The notes beneath the pieces are model-generated. The model saw only the letters and a program-made list of their open reading frames with translations, did no database searches and was not told where the DNA came from. A stretch of 64,000 bases of DNA, from the NCBI GenBank assembly GCA_030141605.1, contig JAQGDQ010000581.1, forward strand, positions 12,501 to 76,500, read 5' to 3'. Made by a program: the position numbers and the translations under genes. Positions within the stretch are counted from its first letter, which is position 1. Every line of letters begins with the position of its first letter. Shown here one piece after another: positions 25,801-33,300 of the stretch. Source of the DNA: Tubiluchus corallicola (lineage: Eukaryota > Priapulida > Priapulimorpha > Priapulimorphida > Tubiluchidae).

Positions 25801-27218
25801 ACAAAGGTGAGTAAAAGCGGAACTGACCTCACAATGGTGAGTTTTTATAGCAAGAGGCATCACGGAGGTGAGTAAAAGCGGAACTGACCTCACAATGGTG
25901 AGTTTTTATAGCAAGAGGCATCACGGAGGTGAGTAAAAGCGGAACTGACCTCACAATGGTGAGTTTTTATAGCAAGAGGCATCACGGAGGTGAGTAAAAG
26001 CGGAACTGACCTCACATTGGTGAGTTTTTATAGCAAGAGAAAGGCAAAACTATAAAACTGAAGAGTCATCACAAAGGTGAGTAAAAGCGGAACTGACCTC
26101 ACAATGGTGAGTTTTTATAGCAAGAGAAAGGCAAAACAGTAACACTGAAGAGGCATCACAAAGGTGAGTAAAAGCGGAACTGACCTCACAATGGTGAGTT
26201 TTTATAGCAAGAGGCATCACGGAGGTGAGTAAAAGCGGAACTGACCTCACAATGGTGAGTTTTTATAGCAAGAGGCATCACGGAGGTGAGTAAAAGCGGA
26301 ACTGACCTCACAATGGTGAGTTTTTATAGCAAGAGAAAGGCAAAACAGTAACACTGAAGGGGCATCACAAAGGTGAGTAAAAGCGGAACTGACCTCACAA
26401 TGGTGAGTTTTTATGGGGGGGGTGGTGGGTGTTGGTGTTTTTTGGGGTGGGGTGGTGTGTCACAATGGTGAGTTTTTATGAAGAGGCATACAGTGAGTAA
26501 AAGCGGAACTGACCTCACAATGGTGAGTTTTATAGCAGAGAAAGGCAAAACAGTAACACTGAAAAGGCATCACAAAGGGTAAGCGGAACTGCCTAATGTG
26601 AGTTTTTATAGCAAGAGAAAGGCAAAACAGTAACACTGAAGAGGCATCACAAAGGTGAGTAAAAGCGGAACTGACCTCACAATGGTGAGTTTTTATAGCA
26701 AGAGGCATCACGGAGGTGAGTAAAAGCGGAACTGACCTCACAATGGTGAGTTATTATAGCAAAAGGCACCACGGAGGTGAGTAAAAGCGGAACTGACCTC
26801 ACAATGGTGAGTTTTTATAGCAAGAGAAAGGCAAAACAGTAACACTGAAGAGGCATCACAAAGGTGAGTAAAAGAGGAACTGAGCAAACAAAGGTCTGTC
26901 GAATTTCATAATGGTCAGTTTATGCAAATTAAAGACGTTCAAACCTCATATAGAGGCTTCCTGTATCATGACACATTACTGACTCTAACAAACATGTTTG
27001 TTTTGTCCTGTTTGTTTGTTTTTCATCTCTGCATTTGTGTTTTTTTAGTAAACACGCATATACCAATGCAGCTGCACAACTCGCCATACGTCAACAGTCA
27101 ACGTCGCTTCAGCAAACCTGTCCTACCGCCGGCACTGGAACCCATCGGCGGGGGCATTCACATAACCGGGACGGCAATGCAAAAGCAACAGAGAACGGCA
27201 AACTTCAATCCTCACTGA
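1709..27218 (+). CDS. KIF19: Kinesin-like protein KIF19, neck and tail exons (gene is 5'-partial in window)
   Basis: Thirteen exons join with continuous reading phase and give 602 residues plus stop: 1709-1853, 6259-6433, 6961-7031, 8044-8180, 9512-9725, 10607-10713, 11807-11919, 12813-12984, 13773-13900, 16382-16541, 24618-24741, 25389-25481 and 27049-27218. The order of segments follows the KIF19 tail as I remember it: a neck segment with HHVTQYSHVINDLR, a coiled coil with EMKWLRNQLMATFHQQMELR, then KVHEVEVEKHEL and the DQIIYHQRQIIED block. Family knowledge: KIF19 is a kinesin-8 motor that moves to the plus end and depolymerises microtubules at ciliary tips, limiting cilium length. The motor domain is not here; it must lie upstream. 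After about residue 300 the tail is basic and poorly conserved, so those exons rest mainly on phase and splice sites. Introns contain many repeats. The gene is tail-to-tail with METTL22. Confidence 0.85.
1892..2316 (+). repeat. Interspersed repeat family A, copy 1
   Basis: It begins with ttaaaggaagacc and matches, inverted, the stretch at about 30755-31166 in METTL22 intron 6. Shared landmarks are the gtatattttg region and the ccgcatgtagctttgaaag region. It starts about 40 bases into the KIF19 intron. Confidence 0.7.
2700..3160 (+). repeat. Interspersed repeat family B, copy 1
   Basis: The outer end reads gtttaaggaaagacaggatgat. It matches the inverted stretch at 4858-5368 along its whole length, including cgtgtgtagttcgtcacaaac. 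The remainder of this intron contains no recognisable gene. Confidence 0.75.
3672..3975. repeat. 51-bp minisatellite carrying TGACGTC sites
   Basis: About six units of roughly 51 bases occur, each with ttcttccaccg and a TGACGTCA or TGACGTCG octamer. The unit is 17 codons long, which explains open frames on both strands. Confidence 0.9.
4858..5368 (-). repeat. Interspersed repeat family B, copy 2 (inverted)
   Basis: This is an inverted partner of 2700-3160. It contains a small internal duplication of tactaaaact(a)g around 5037-5092. The frames inside it are not gene-like. Confidence 0.75.
5340..5605 (+). repeat. Dispersed repeat shared with the right edge of the window
   Basis: This stretch recurs in inverted orientation at about 63690-63970 with few differences, including the word acaaaaactatcagttcagtaac. 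Confidence 0.8.
5780..6060. mobile_element. MITE-like repeat with gcattcacactagcgag end
   Basis: It starts with a gtgcattcacactagcgag word and ends with ttagcgagttaac. Related words occur at 17984-18010 and 18890-19030. It ends about 200 bases before a KIF19 exon. Confidence 0.4.
6259..6433 (+). CDS. KIF19: KIF19 exon (coiled coil)
   Basis: The acceptor is tgaaacag and the donor is GA|GTAAGT. Phase joins cleanly on both sides. It encodes an acidic/basic coiled coil with KWLRNQLMATFHQQMELRRK, one of the clearest KIF19 matches in the gene. Confidence 0.88.
6961..7031 (+). CDS. KIF19: KIF19 exon (linker)
   Basis: The acceptor tttgtttcag and donor G|GTAAAT bound a short hydrophilic linker of about 23 codons, rich in Ser, Lys and Glu. 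Phase enters at +1 base and leaves one base. Confidence 0.8.
7253..7500 (+). repeat. Direct duplication, about 187-base offset
   Basis: The stretch attaactaaagaaaattataa plus its A-rich tail and atgaaacac occurs at 7254 and again at 7441, within a KIF19 intron. Confidence 0.8.
7779..7817. repeat. (TA)n microsatellite
   Basis: An alternating TA run with a few TG interruptions in a KIF19 intron. Confidence 0.9.
8044..8180 (+). CDS. KIF19: KIF19 exon (coiled coil)
   Basis: It is bounded by aaatttag and GCG|GTAAGA. It encodes a charged coiled coil beginning EEPEEVQQAREKVMELNEEQ, like the PPEVAAARE region of the vertebrate protein. It ends in phase 0. Confidence 0.85.
8225..9358. mobile_element. 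Palindromic DNA element, rearranged copy 2
   Basis: The left part (8225-8590) is largely an inverted copy of 8640-9010, and 8760-9355 matches 1040-1620. One degenerate 69-bp unit pair remains at 8650-8750. The whole sits between two KIF19 exons and looks like a foldback derivative of the element at 262-1623. Confidence 0.6.
9512..9725 (+). CDS. KIF19: KIF19 exon (conserved tail block)
   Basis: This is the longest internal exon. It encodes a helical stretch with KVHEVEVEKHEL and ends at the conserved QIIYHQRQIIE block. The donor is G|GTAAGA. The acceptor actaaaag has a weak pyrimidine tract. Confidence 0.87.
10607..10713 (+). CDS. KIF19: KIF19 exon (after QRQIIED)
   Basis: The acceptor attgtag supplies the AT that completes the Asp of QRQIIED. 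The donor is CAG|GTATGC. It encodes a Leu/Arg-rich helix with LQLLYLRYKVDRENSLLN and ends in phase 0. Confidence 0.82.
10972..11468. mobile_element. Tigger/pogo-like MITE
   Basis: The termini are perfect inverted words, CAGTCATACCTCCG and CGGAGGTATGACTG, and TA flanks both ends as expected for a Tc1/mariner-superfamily insertion. It is 497 bases with no transposase. It lies in a KIF19 intron. Confidence 0.85.
11531..11580 (+). CDS. KIF19: Possible optional KIF19 exon
   Basis: After a good acceptor (cattgcgcag) the phase-0 frame reads PAPELPHELLQLRNNI. A donor-like GA|GTGATG follows just before an in-frame TGA. With this exon, the next would have to start at 11809 rather than 11807. It may be an alternative exon, an alternative terminal exon, or chance. 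Confidence 0.25.
11807..11919 (+). CDS. KIF19: KIF19 exon (acidic tail)
   Basis: The acceptor is acttgcag and the donor TCAAG|GTAATC. In phase it encodes RQLAKASRLKKEDG and then an Asp/Glu-rich run. The frame stays open about 90 bases upstream, so a longer exon is possible. An alternative acceptor two bases later would fit if a 50-base exon at 11531-11580 is also used. Confidence 0.6.
12048..12106. repeat. (TG)n-rich alternating purine-pyrimidine tract
   Basis: It contains gtgtgcgtgtgtgtgcatgc followed by a second GT/CA-rich half. Such tracts can adopt Z-form DNA; that is general knowledge and is not shown here. Confidence 0.6.
12813..12984 (+). CDS. KIF19: KIF19 exon (variable tail)
   Basis: It is bounded by ctttctttcag and ACT|GTAAGT. 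It completes the split Arg codon of the previous exon and encodes a Ser/Thr-rich segment with PQTLPLLPAEKVQLMQN. The length leaves phase 0. Confidence 0.7.
13773..13900 (+). CDS. KIF19: KIF19 exon (basic tail)
   Basis: It is bounded by gaattacag and ATCAG|GTAACA. It encodes a basic Ser-rich segment with ESRRTKRRTNADLYQNNLL. It leaves two bases, matching the next exon. Confidence 0.7.
13955..14330 (+). repeat. 54-bp minisatellite (about 7 copies)
   Basis: The unit contains aaacctttctctttgaactg and caatgggtaaactagcagca. The 54-base period gives open frames on both strands that are not genes. It starts about 55 bases after a KIF19 exon. Confidence 0.9.
14430..15010 (+). repeat. Dispersed repeat interrupted by a MITE
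   Basis: The flanks of the MITE at 14490-14944 match a continuous stretch at about 62567-62700 (tgtcccaaaaaact... tatgtaactagaaaagaaaatt). The copy at 62.6 kb is therefore an uninterrupted relative. Confidence 0.7.
14490..14944. mobile_element. MITE with CCGTATTTTCCCGTGTATAAG termini
   Basis: Inverted termini of about 28 bases (CCGTATTTTCCCGTGTAT...) are flanked by TA on both sides, as for Tc1/mariner elements. The left terminus carries a short tandem duplication of gtgtataagagaccc. Confidence 0.85.
15010..15245 (+). repeat. Tandem duplication, about 126-base unit
   Basis: The stretch from aattctaagacaa to ttatttgatacggact is repeated once with a few changes. Confidence 0.85.
15726..16221. 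mobile_element. MITE with CAGTCAACCTCGG termini, copy 1
   Basis: The termini CAGTCAACCTCGGATATAAG and CCGAGGTTGACTG are inverted. Internal words such as tcccttataagcga are shared with 36868-37333. It is pogo/Tc1-like in style, with no transposase. Confidence 0.8.
16382..16541 (+). CDS. KIF19: KIF19 exon (variable tail)
   Basis: It is bounded by cacttttacag and CTAAAG|GTACAT. It is in phase with its neighbours and encodes a basic, disordered segment with RILPVRSTPSMRPVVNVHAG. Codon use is more GC-rich than the flanking intron. Confidence 0.7.
17405..17460 (-). repeat. Single unit of the 51-bp minisatellite sequence
   Basis: The complement reads attcttccacc-like and TGACGTCATTCG, matching the array at 3672-3975. 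Flanks also match in inverted orientation, for example the ccttctgtgaagtcaggctt region against ctttctggggagttgggctt near 3553. Confidence 0.6.
17984..19030. mobile_element. Possible DNA transposon remnant with gcgttcacactagcgag terminus
   Basis: It begins ggtgcgttcacactagcgag and closes with aaaactcgctagccc, approximate inverted words. Inside is an inverted relative of the 4.0-4.1 kb repeat (the stretch with ccatccttcactcaac). A nested history is likely. No coding potential was seen. Confidence 0.4.
19388..20340 (-). mobile_element. LINE reverse-transcriptase fragments, two partial copies
   Basis: The minus frame 19927-20298 reads like the 3' part of a non-LTR retrotransposon RT: RLFNADVTNIFMYDSETWGL and then RWPYIVKNEDLYTR and RRLRWLGHLLRLP. 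A second, shorter copy at 19388-19624 covers the first 60 or so residues. Both begin at the same tgttaactagcaag word next to a tetranucleotide (ATTC/ATAC)n run. Both are truncated and non-functional. Confidence 0.85.
20884..21816. mobile_element. Tigger-like element with nested insertion
   Basis: The ends CAGTGTCCCCTCGCTA and AAGTGAGGGACCACTG are inverted and flanked by TA, typical of pogo/Tigger elements. The middle (about 21100-21760) ends in gagacaaataaatttttt and looks like the 3' end of an inserted retroelement. No transposase frame remains. Confidence 0.7.
22267..22575 (+). mobile_element. tRNA-derived SINE
   Basis: The head has a Pol III A box (tagctcggtggtagcg) and B box (ggttcaactcc) at tRNA-like spacing, followed by a non-tRNA body. 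It is not a functional tRNA because the cloverleaf is not completed. Confidence 0.75.
23447..24530 (+). repeat. 62-bp minisatellite (about 17 copies)
   Basis: Consecutive gtttattaatctta words are 62 bases apart and the units differ at only a few positions. The array ends about 90 bases before a tentative KIF19 exon. Confidence 0.95.
24618..24741 (+). CDS. KIF19: KIF19 exon (basic tail, tentative)
   Basis: Of the acceptors and donors present, only gcaaatacag at 24617 and TATG|GTTAGT at 24741 join in phase to both neighbours. The product is Lys/Gln-rich (VQRKQKNKTMMQQALHQ). It starts about 90 bases after a 62-bp minisatellite. A competing frame at the same place looks acidic but breaks phase. 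Confidence 0.5.
25389..25481 (+). CDS. KIF19: KIF19 exon (penultimate)
   Basis: The acceptor is atattttag and the donor CACAAAG|GTGAGT. It encodes DDHAEKTNLPNPTIAYQ and then a Lys-rich end. The last 40 or so bases and the donor are repeated many times in the following intron. Confidence 0.65.
25482..26885 (+). repeat. 61/87-bp minisatellite derived from a KIF19 exon end and its donor
   Basis: Long units (about 87 bases) contain tttttatag|caagagaaaggcaaaac...gaggcatcacaaag|gtgagtaaaag. Short units (about 61) lack about 26 bases of the exon-like part. The exon-like part is nearly identical to the last 40 or so bases of the exon at 25389-25481, and GTGAGT follows it in almost every unit. About 18 units occur. 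Confidence 0.9.
26413..26460 (+). other. G/T-only run inside the minisatellite
   Basis: The sequence here is almost purely G and T, and units up to about 26600 are shortened and irregular. It looks like a consensus error in an assembled repeat rather than biology. Confidence 0.5.
27049..27218 (+). CDS. KIF19: KIF19 terminal exon
   Basis: The acceptor tttttttag leads into an open frame encoding RRFSKPVLPPALEPIGGGIH and ending at TGA (27216-27218). An AATAAA lies seven bases past the stop. Confidence 0.75.
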
Positions 27219-27224
27219 GCAGAG

Positions 27225-27230
27225 AATAAA
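27225..27230 (+). promoter_or_regulatory. Poly(A) signal AATAAA of KIF19
   Basis: A canonical AATAAA follows the KIF19 stop codon immediately, which implies a very short 3' UTR. Confidence 0.55.
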
Positions 27231-30135
27231 ATTGTAACATGTGCTGCCACCTGTCGAGTGATATTAGTAAATGTTACCAAGTTGTCACGTTTAAATAGAT
27301 AAATATGTAAAAAAACGTCATGATTACTATCCGCGGGGATTCAAAGGCATTAATAGACATTAACCCTGTTTACACTAGAGGAAGATACGGGATGCATTCT
27401 CTTAATTCACACCTTTAGTGACTCCTACACTTGCTTGTACTGCATGTAGATATGTGGACTTGCGTTGCCTTTATATCGTTAACAACACAGTGTCAAGCTC
27501 CTTGAATGTAATGAAAAGGGCTTAGTCAGGACTGCAGACTACCTGCAGAGCATAGCAGACAGATACGGCAAGGAGTGTACGTCCGGGTCGTGGAAAATCC
27601 ACTACATGCTTCTGGCTGCATGACTGGATTTGTAAATGGGGTTAATGTTATCCTCGTGATTGATTAAATTTAGATTGATATGGAGTCACTGATGTACATA
27701 CGTGTTTTTCCGATAATGTACATCTAAAGGGATGATTAGGATACAGATTTAACTATCAAGTGCCAATGTTTCATACTTCAATGTTGCATCTTCCGCACTA
27801 TACAGTTTTACATTTTTGCTTTGCTAGTCATTATGTATTAGTTGTATCTTTCACTTAATATATATTTCTGTACAGCTGCACAGTATTAATAGCCTAGGGA
27901 TAATGGTGCCACTTAGCAATGGTTCGCTTAACGACGCGTTTTTTAGCGTCTTTAAGTGAGGACTTACTGTATAGCACGTCACTGTGGTGAAAGATTAGGA
28001 GTTGATTTTTCTTTGGTCAGGATTTTCTTGAGTTTAACAGCAACTGATACGAGTGGTGAGCAGTAGGGGTGAGCATCAAACCTCTGAACTCTATTCGGAC
28101 GAGTTTCTTTAGCAGGGATTTCTTTTTTAACAAATTATTAGTGTTTTTACAGCAGAACAAAATCAAGCAATATGCACGATCTTTGCAAGACCGCTTTTCA
28201 GTAATGTTTCAAAAAATTAAACCCGAAATCTTGAAATTCGGTTCGATTTGAATTCACTGTTTGATAGAAAATGCTCAGCTCTACTGAGGAATCTCATGAT
28301 TGTTAATGAACAAGAAAAGTGCAATTTAATGTGAGTTTCGAAAAAAAATTTACTTACAGAGTTGATATTACATTATGAAAATAAAAATAATAATAATAAT
28401 AATATTTCTTTAAAGCCCGCTTTTGCGTCAACAATTAACATTAGCTCAAAGAGCTATTATCGCCGACTGTAAATAACCTACAACTGCATACCGGAGATTA
28501 TTATTACCCCACTTTTACCCTAAATACCACGTGCCAGCCAGGGCAAAGCGGTACCATTTTTAAAGTCTTCGGCATTACCCGGCGCTGGTTTGAACTCACG
28601 ACCTCCCAAGCAGACGCATTACAATTAGACTAAACCGTCTGGTCGAAATCTATATCAATATCATTAGTATAACTATTTACGCATTCAGATTTTGCCCTAT
28701 AAGTATTTATATTTCAGCAGCCATATTAGACTCTTGTCAGTGTTTTTTAAATGGTGTTTTTTTCGACCACCGGGTGACTGTGACAAAACAATTTGCCAGA
28801 ATTTTACATACAAAACAATTGTAAGCGGGGAGGTTTTCTTGAAATTGACATCGTCCGATAAGCAAAGAAAACTTTTCTGTATGCCATTGCATAGAACATT
28901 TTTTATTATGAGAAACGCCATGGATAGGAATTCATGTTAATCAAACATCATATACTAGTGATGAGCGATTAATAGATCAATCGAGATTACAGCCTCGTAT
29001 AAATCGATATAATCGGTTACTGAACATTAATTCAGTTAATCGAAAGTAAAATATACGTGTTGCACACTGACTAACAGACCCTGTTTTAGCACAAATAAAT
29101 GTAATTTTTGCATTTTTTCTTCATTTTTTTTCACACTATTGCAAATCGCAGTGTTGCAAACCGGTACTTCTTATTCGTTTTCACCTGATGTATGTAGCTG
29201 ACATTTTGCAAGTATGACAATGGCAGATAGTGACCAAAGCCACGAAGAAGTTTAAAGGATATATTTCGGTGCTCTTAATATTTGAAAAATATGGCTAAAA
29301 CACTAGCAAATTACAGCAAAAGAATAATCGTGAAACTGAATTACAAGAACAAGATTGTAATCGATTTAGAAAATTTTGAAATTGTCCATCGCTATCGTGT
29401 ACTCGCAAAATTGTCGTAAGCAGTATTAATTTTCAAGCCGGTTATCTCTGAAACTTGCGTTAAAATACCTTTATCTTGTCCATTAGCAACAGGCATAGCT
29501 CTGTGATATTTTCTTACAAATTTGCCGAGCCTGTGTGTACCGATTTGCCTTTACTTTGTATATAAATTAGAATGTAATCGCATATTTATTCATTTAATAA
29601 ATATTTATACTCACTCATTGCTTAGATTGTTGATGTACGAGAGGATCATGACGCTGTTGATTTAAACACGGATTTCACTTCCCAAATTTCCTGAAAAATA
29701 CAACAGTGATTATTATTAGCGAGCCAAATGATGCAAATGAATTTTACGGATATAAGATTCACAGAACAGAATTGCAAGCAAACAATAATTAGACTTGTAT
29801 TTAAAAGGGCAGTAAGTGTGAGGGCAGTGTACGAGTAAAGTCCTAAAAACCGTGACAGTATTGGAACTCCTGGAACGGGCCGCTTCTATTCAAATGTACA
29901 GAGAAACTATCAGTAGATGAGTCAAATAACTCCGTATAATTGACTCAATATTTTTTCTTCAACCACGAAAAATAAGATTGCTCCGTTTCTAAAATTCATT
30001 AAAAACCTTAGCAGTGCATACTAAGCTGATGACTCGTACTTGTACACCTGTAATACTACACCCATCGGTTAATAGGGTCAGTCTGTTAACTGGGTCAAAA
30101 CACGTCGGTCCCAAAGCGACTATATTAAGTGGCGC
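27231..30135. other. Intergenic region between convergent KIF19 and METTL22
   Basis: No credible gene was seen. It holds a solo transposon end near 27895-27972 (ttaagtgaggacttactgta), a tRNA-derived SINE at 28400-28645, and AT-rich sequence. Confidence 0.6.
28400..28645 (-). mobile_element. tRNA-derived SINE
   Basis: On the minus strand it has the A box region ggtttagtctaattgtaatg and the B box gtcgtgagttcaaacc, followed by a body ending in an (ATT)-rich stretch near 28390. Confidence 0.75.
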
Positions 30136-30379
30136 CTACTGTAGTAAAATTAGCTCGTTACACTCAAATATACATGTTGTTAATAGAATAAGGTGAACAG
30201 CTAACATTACCAAGTGTTTCGTCCTGTCGTACGAAAAGCATTGTGGGAAAGAGATCGATATTTGACGAACGGCAAATGACAATGCGTCGGTACTATAATC
30301 GGCTAACTCTTGAAGACTCCTTCGGAAGTGTTCGTAGCAAGGAGAAGCTACATCAAGATCAGCCAGAGTGAAATTAAGT
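30136..30379 (-). CDS. METTL22: METTL22 exon 7 (terminal)
   Basis: It runs from gtttttcag to a TAG-type stop at the low-coordinate end. It encodes LNFTLADLDVASPCYEHFRR. The last 25 or so residues are more hydrophobic and longer than in vertebrates. Confidence 0.9.
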
Positions 30380-33300
30380 CTGAAAAACAAAATGTCATGT
30401 GATTTCAGACGTTCTTTTGGGAAATAAAGCTGCTAAATAAGGTGAATTTGATTGTGCATACTTAAAGAAAAACAATGATATTTTTTTCAGCTTCTACATC
30501 AACTTTGTGTACAATCTAAATCATTCATTTTCTTATTCATTGAATGTACTGAGTGAATTAAAACATACATTCAGTAACTACCAAAATACTTCTGATAATG
30601 AAATAATAGTTCAGAAAATTAAAGGAAAACTGGCTCTGTAAACATTAATTCAGAATATGGAATGCTCTAAAATATTGAAAACTACAATAGCTTTTTAAAA
30701 TAAAGCTTAGATTAAATGATAATTACCTCGGATACTCAAATTTCGTTAAACTTTCAAAGCTGCGTGCGGCTCAGTGAATCTACTAAGATTGGCAGCGGCG
30801 CCTTTTTGTCACATGCGCGTGGCCGACAAATAGAAGACGAATAGATAACCATCATCATGAACTGCAGTGTTAGTTTCTGACGTCATATGATGTAAAGCAC
30901 ATTTTTCGTGACATCACGCGTCTAAACAGTACTGTAACATTTACGTAAACGTGCTTGATGTCAAAGGGAAGATGCCTGCCATTGCACAAACTGTGGTTAG
31001 TTTCTGACTTAAACAATAGTTGTGTTCGGTTGCTGTTAATTAACTTTCTAAGCTAATTATCGAAATATTCGAAACAATTGCGCACTTTTATACGCAAAAA
31101 AATGTATATTTTGGACAGTAAATTAAAATGAGACTGAGTCTAAACAATCATCTGGTCTTCCTTTAACTAACAGCTGATGGCGCAACACAAACAGTATTTT
31201 CACTGTAGAAACCCTTTTTTGTACGTGTGTGTAGAAGGGAAAATTGAAATTGAACAGTATAATACTAACTATGAAATGTGACAAATATTAAGTTCACATC
31301 TTCAAGTTTTGGGTTTCTCGCTGGGCTAACGCTCCGCTTCATGAGTCTGCAATAAGTGCGTTGTCGATAATGTACTGCGCAATGCGGTTTCAAAATACAG
31401 GCGCTGTTTACATCAGGGGTGTGCAAATTGCAGCTCGCAGAGAGAATTTGAGCGGGCCACGAAGAGATTTGTCAACCTAATGAAAGTGCGGCCCGGGCGA
31501 TTAATTGAGTGTATCCAGCTGAAGTTCGTGCCACGATCCCAAAGATAGTGCGGGTACTTTTTTCTACTAGATCGGATGCCATTAACCCTTACAAGACGGT
31601 TGTAGCTTAATGTCACTGTACTACACAGACTGTGTGATACACATTGCTAATATGCATTGTAATGAAATTACCACTATCTGTCCTGAAAGTAGAAATATAT
31701 GGTTTGTAATATAAATTTTAATAACTTCTAAAATAGTTTCTTGAGTGTAGTAGTGCAGTAGTAATGAGTGATGTACGCAGGTAGGATGCAAAAAAAATCG
31801 TTATTAGGCCTTTCTGTACTTGGCTCCTTGATCAAACTGTCTGTGGCCCGCAGGAATTGTGGGAAAGTTTATTGTGGCCCGGCTAGTCAGATAATTTGCA
31901 CACCCCTGGTTTACATGAAAAATCAACAAACCTAGGCATCTATTATAATAACGGTTTAATGTGAGTCATTAAATAAACAACAGTTTCCATTTCAGTATTT
32001 TAATGTTAGGAAAATTTGCGCTAGGGTCTGTGACTGGGTCCTATCTTTCCCTACATTGGTCATCAACTCAGTAAGGACTACTCAACGATAGCAAGTCTTT
32101 GCAGAGTTAGAAAACACAAAACTTCCAGCACAAGGATCAGTTGTTGGCATCCTTCTGTCTTCGGAAGACAATGGAGTGTGCGCCAAGAGAGTCAGTTCTT
32201 GATCACATTGATGGAGCTGCAGCGTCGACTGTGGCTGAGCAGTCGGATCCTTGAACCACTGGAGTGGCCTCTCCAGGGTGCACGCCTGGGCAAGGTGTAT
32301 GGAGATCCTGAGTTGCCCAGACAACAGGATACCCCTCTCTTCCTCCCTGGTGTAGTCCAAAGCAAAGCGGATCGGTACGTTTGGCACCAGGTTGGCTGCA
32401 GGAGCTGCCGGAGTCAGTGAGCATGCTGCACTGGTCCACCTTCGGGGCTCCACTCCTGATTTGGAAGGTTTTCTCCTCTACACATGACCGTTGGGTCACT
32501 TGACCTCCTCCGCCCTCTAGCCATTGGCTGATTGACAAACATCAGTGAATGAGTAATAATATGCAAGCATACCTTTTCTCAATGGCAATAAAAAGACTTT
32601 TCACAGGTGGAATAATAAGAAGAGAGAAAGCGGTTCTCAGAAAAGCATCGGTTAAATCGTCATCGTAAACAACTGAAAAAACCAAAGATGAAGACTGAAA
32701 ATAACTACTACAACTACAACTGCAGGCAAAAATTTTGAATATTTAAACCAGGGATGTGCAAGTTGTGGCCCGCCGAGAGAATTTGTGCGGCCCACAAAGA
32801 GATTTGTCAACCTAATGAAAGTGCGGCCCGGGCGATTAATTCAGTGTATCCAGCTGAAGTCTGTGCCACATCCCAAAGATAGTGCGGGTAGTTTTTTCTA
32901 CTAGATCGGATACCATTAACCCTTACAAGACGGCTGTAGCTTAATGTCACTGTACTACACAGACTGTATGATACACATTACTAATATGCATTGTAATGAA
33001 ATTACCACTATCTGTCCTGAAAGTAGAAATATATGGTTTGTAATATAAATTTTAATAACTTCTAATATAGTTTTTTGAGTGTAGTAGTAATGATGTACGC
33101 AGGTCGGATGCTCCTTGATCAAACTGCCTGTGGCCCGGCTAGTCAGATAATTTGCACACCCCTGTTTTAAACAGTCTAAACACTTAAAACGGACTAAAAA
33201 CATCTACAAAATCGGAAAAATTTTTTGTAATCAGCTCCGAGCGCTGCTGAATTAGCTCCTTTTACGAGTTTTATACATTTTAATTAGCAATTTATAAAGA

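Noticed and set aside
25693-26741. Minus-strand frames repeating a 60-70 residue pattern
   Set aside because: Antisense reading of the exon-derived minisatellite.
32082-32538. Overlapping frames of 80-123 residues on both strands
   Set aside because: They lie in a GC-rich dispersed repeat also present at 52.3-52.7 kb; no consistent frame is favoured between copies.
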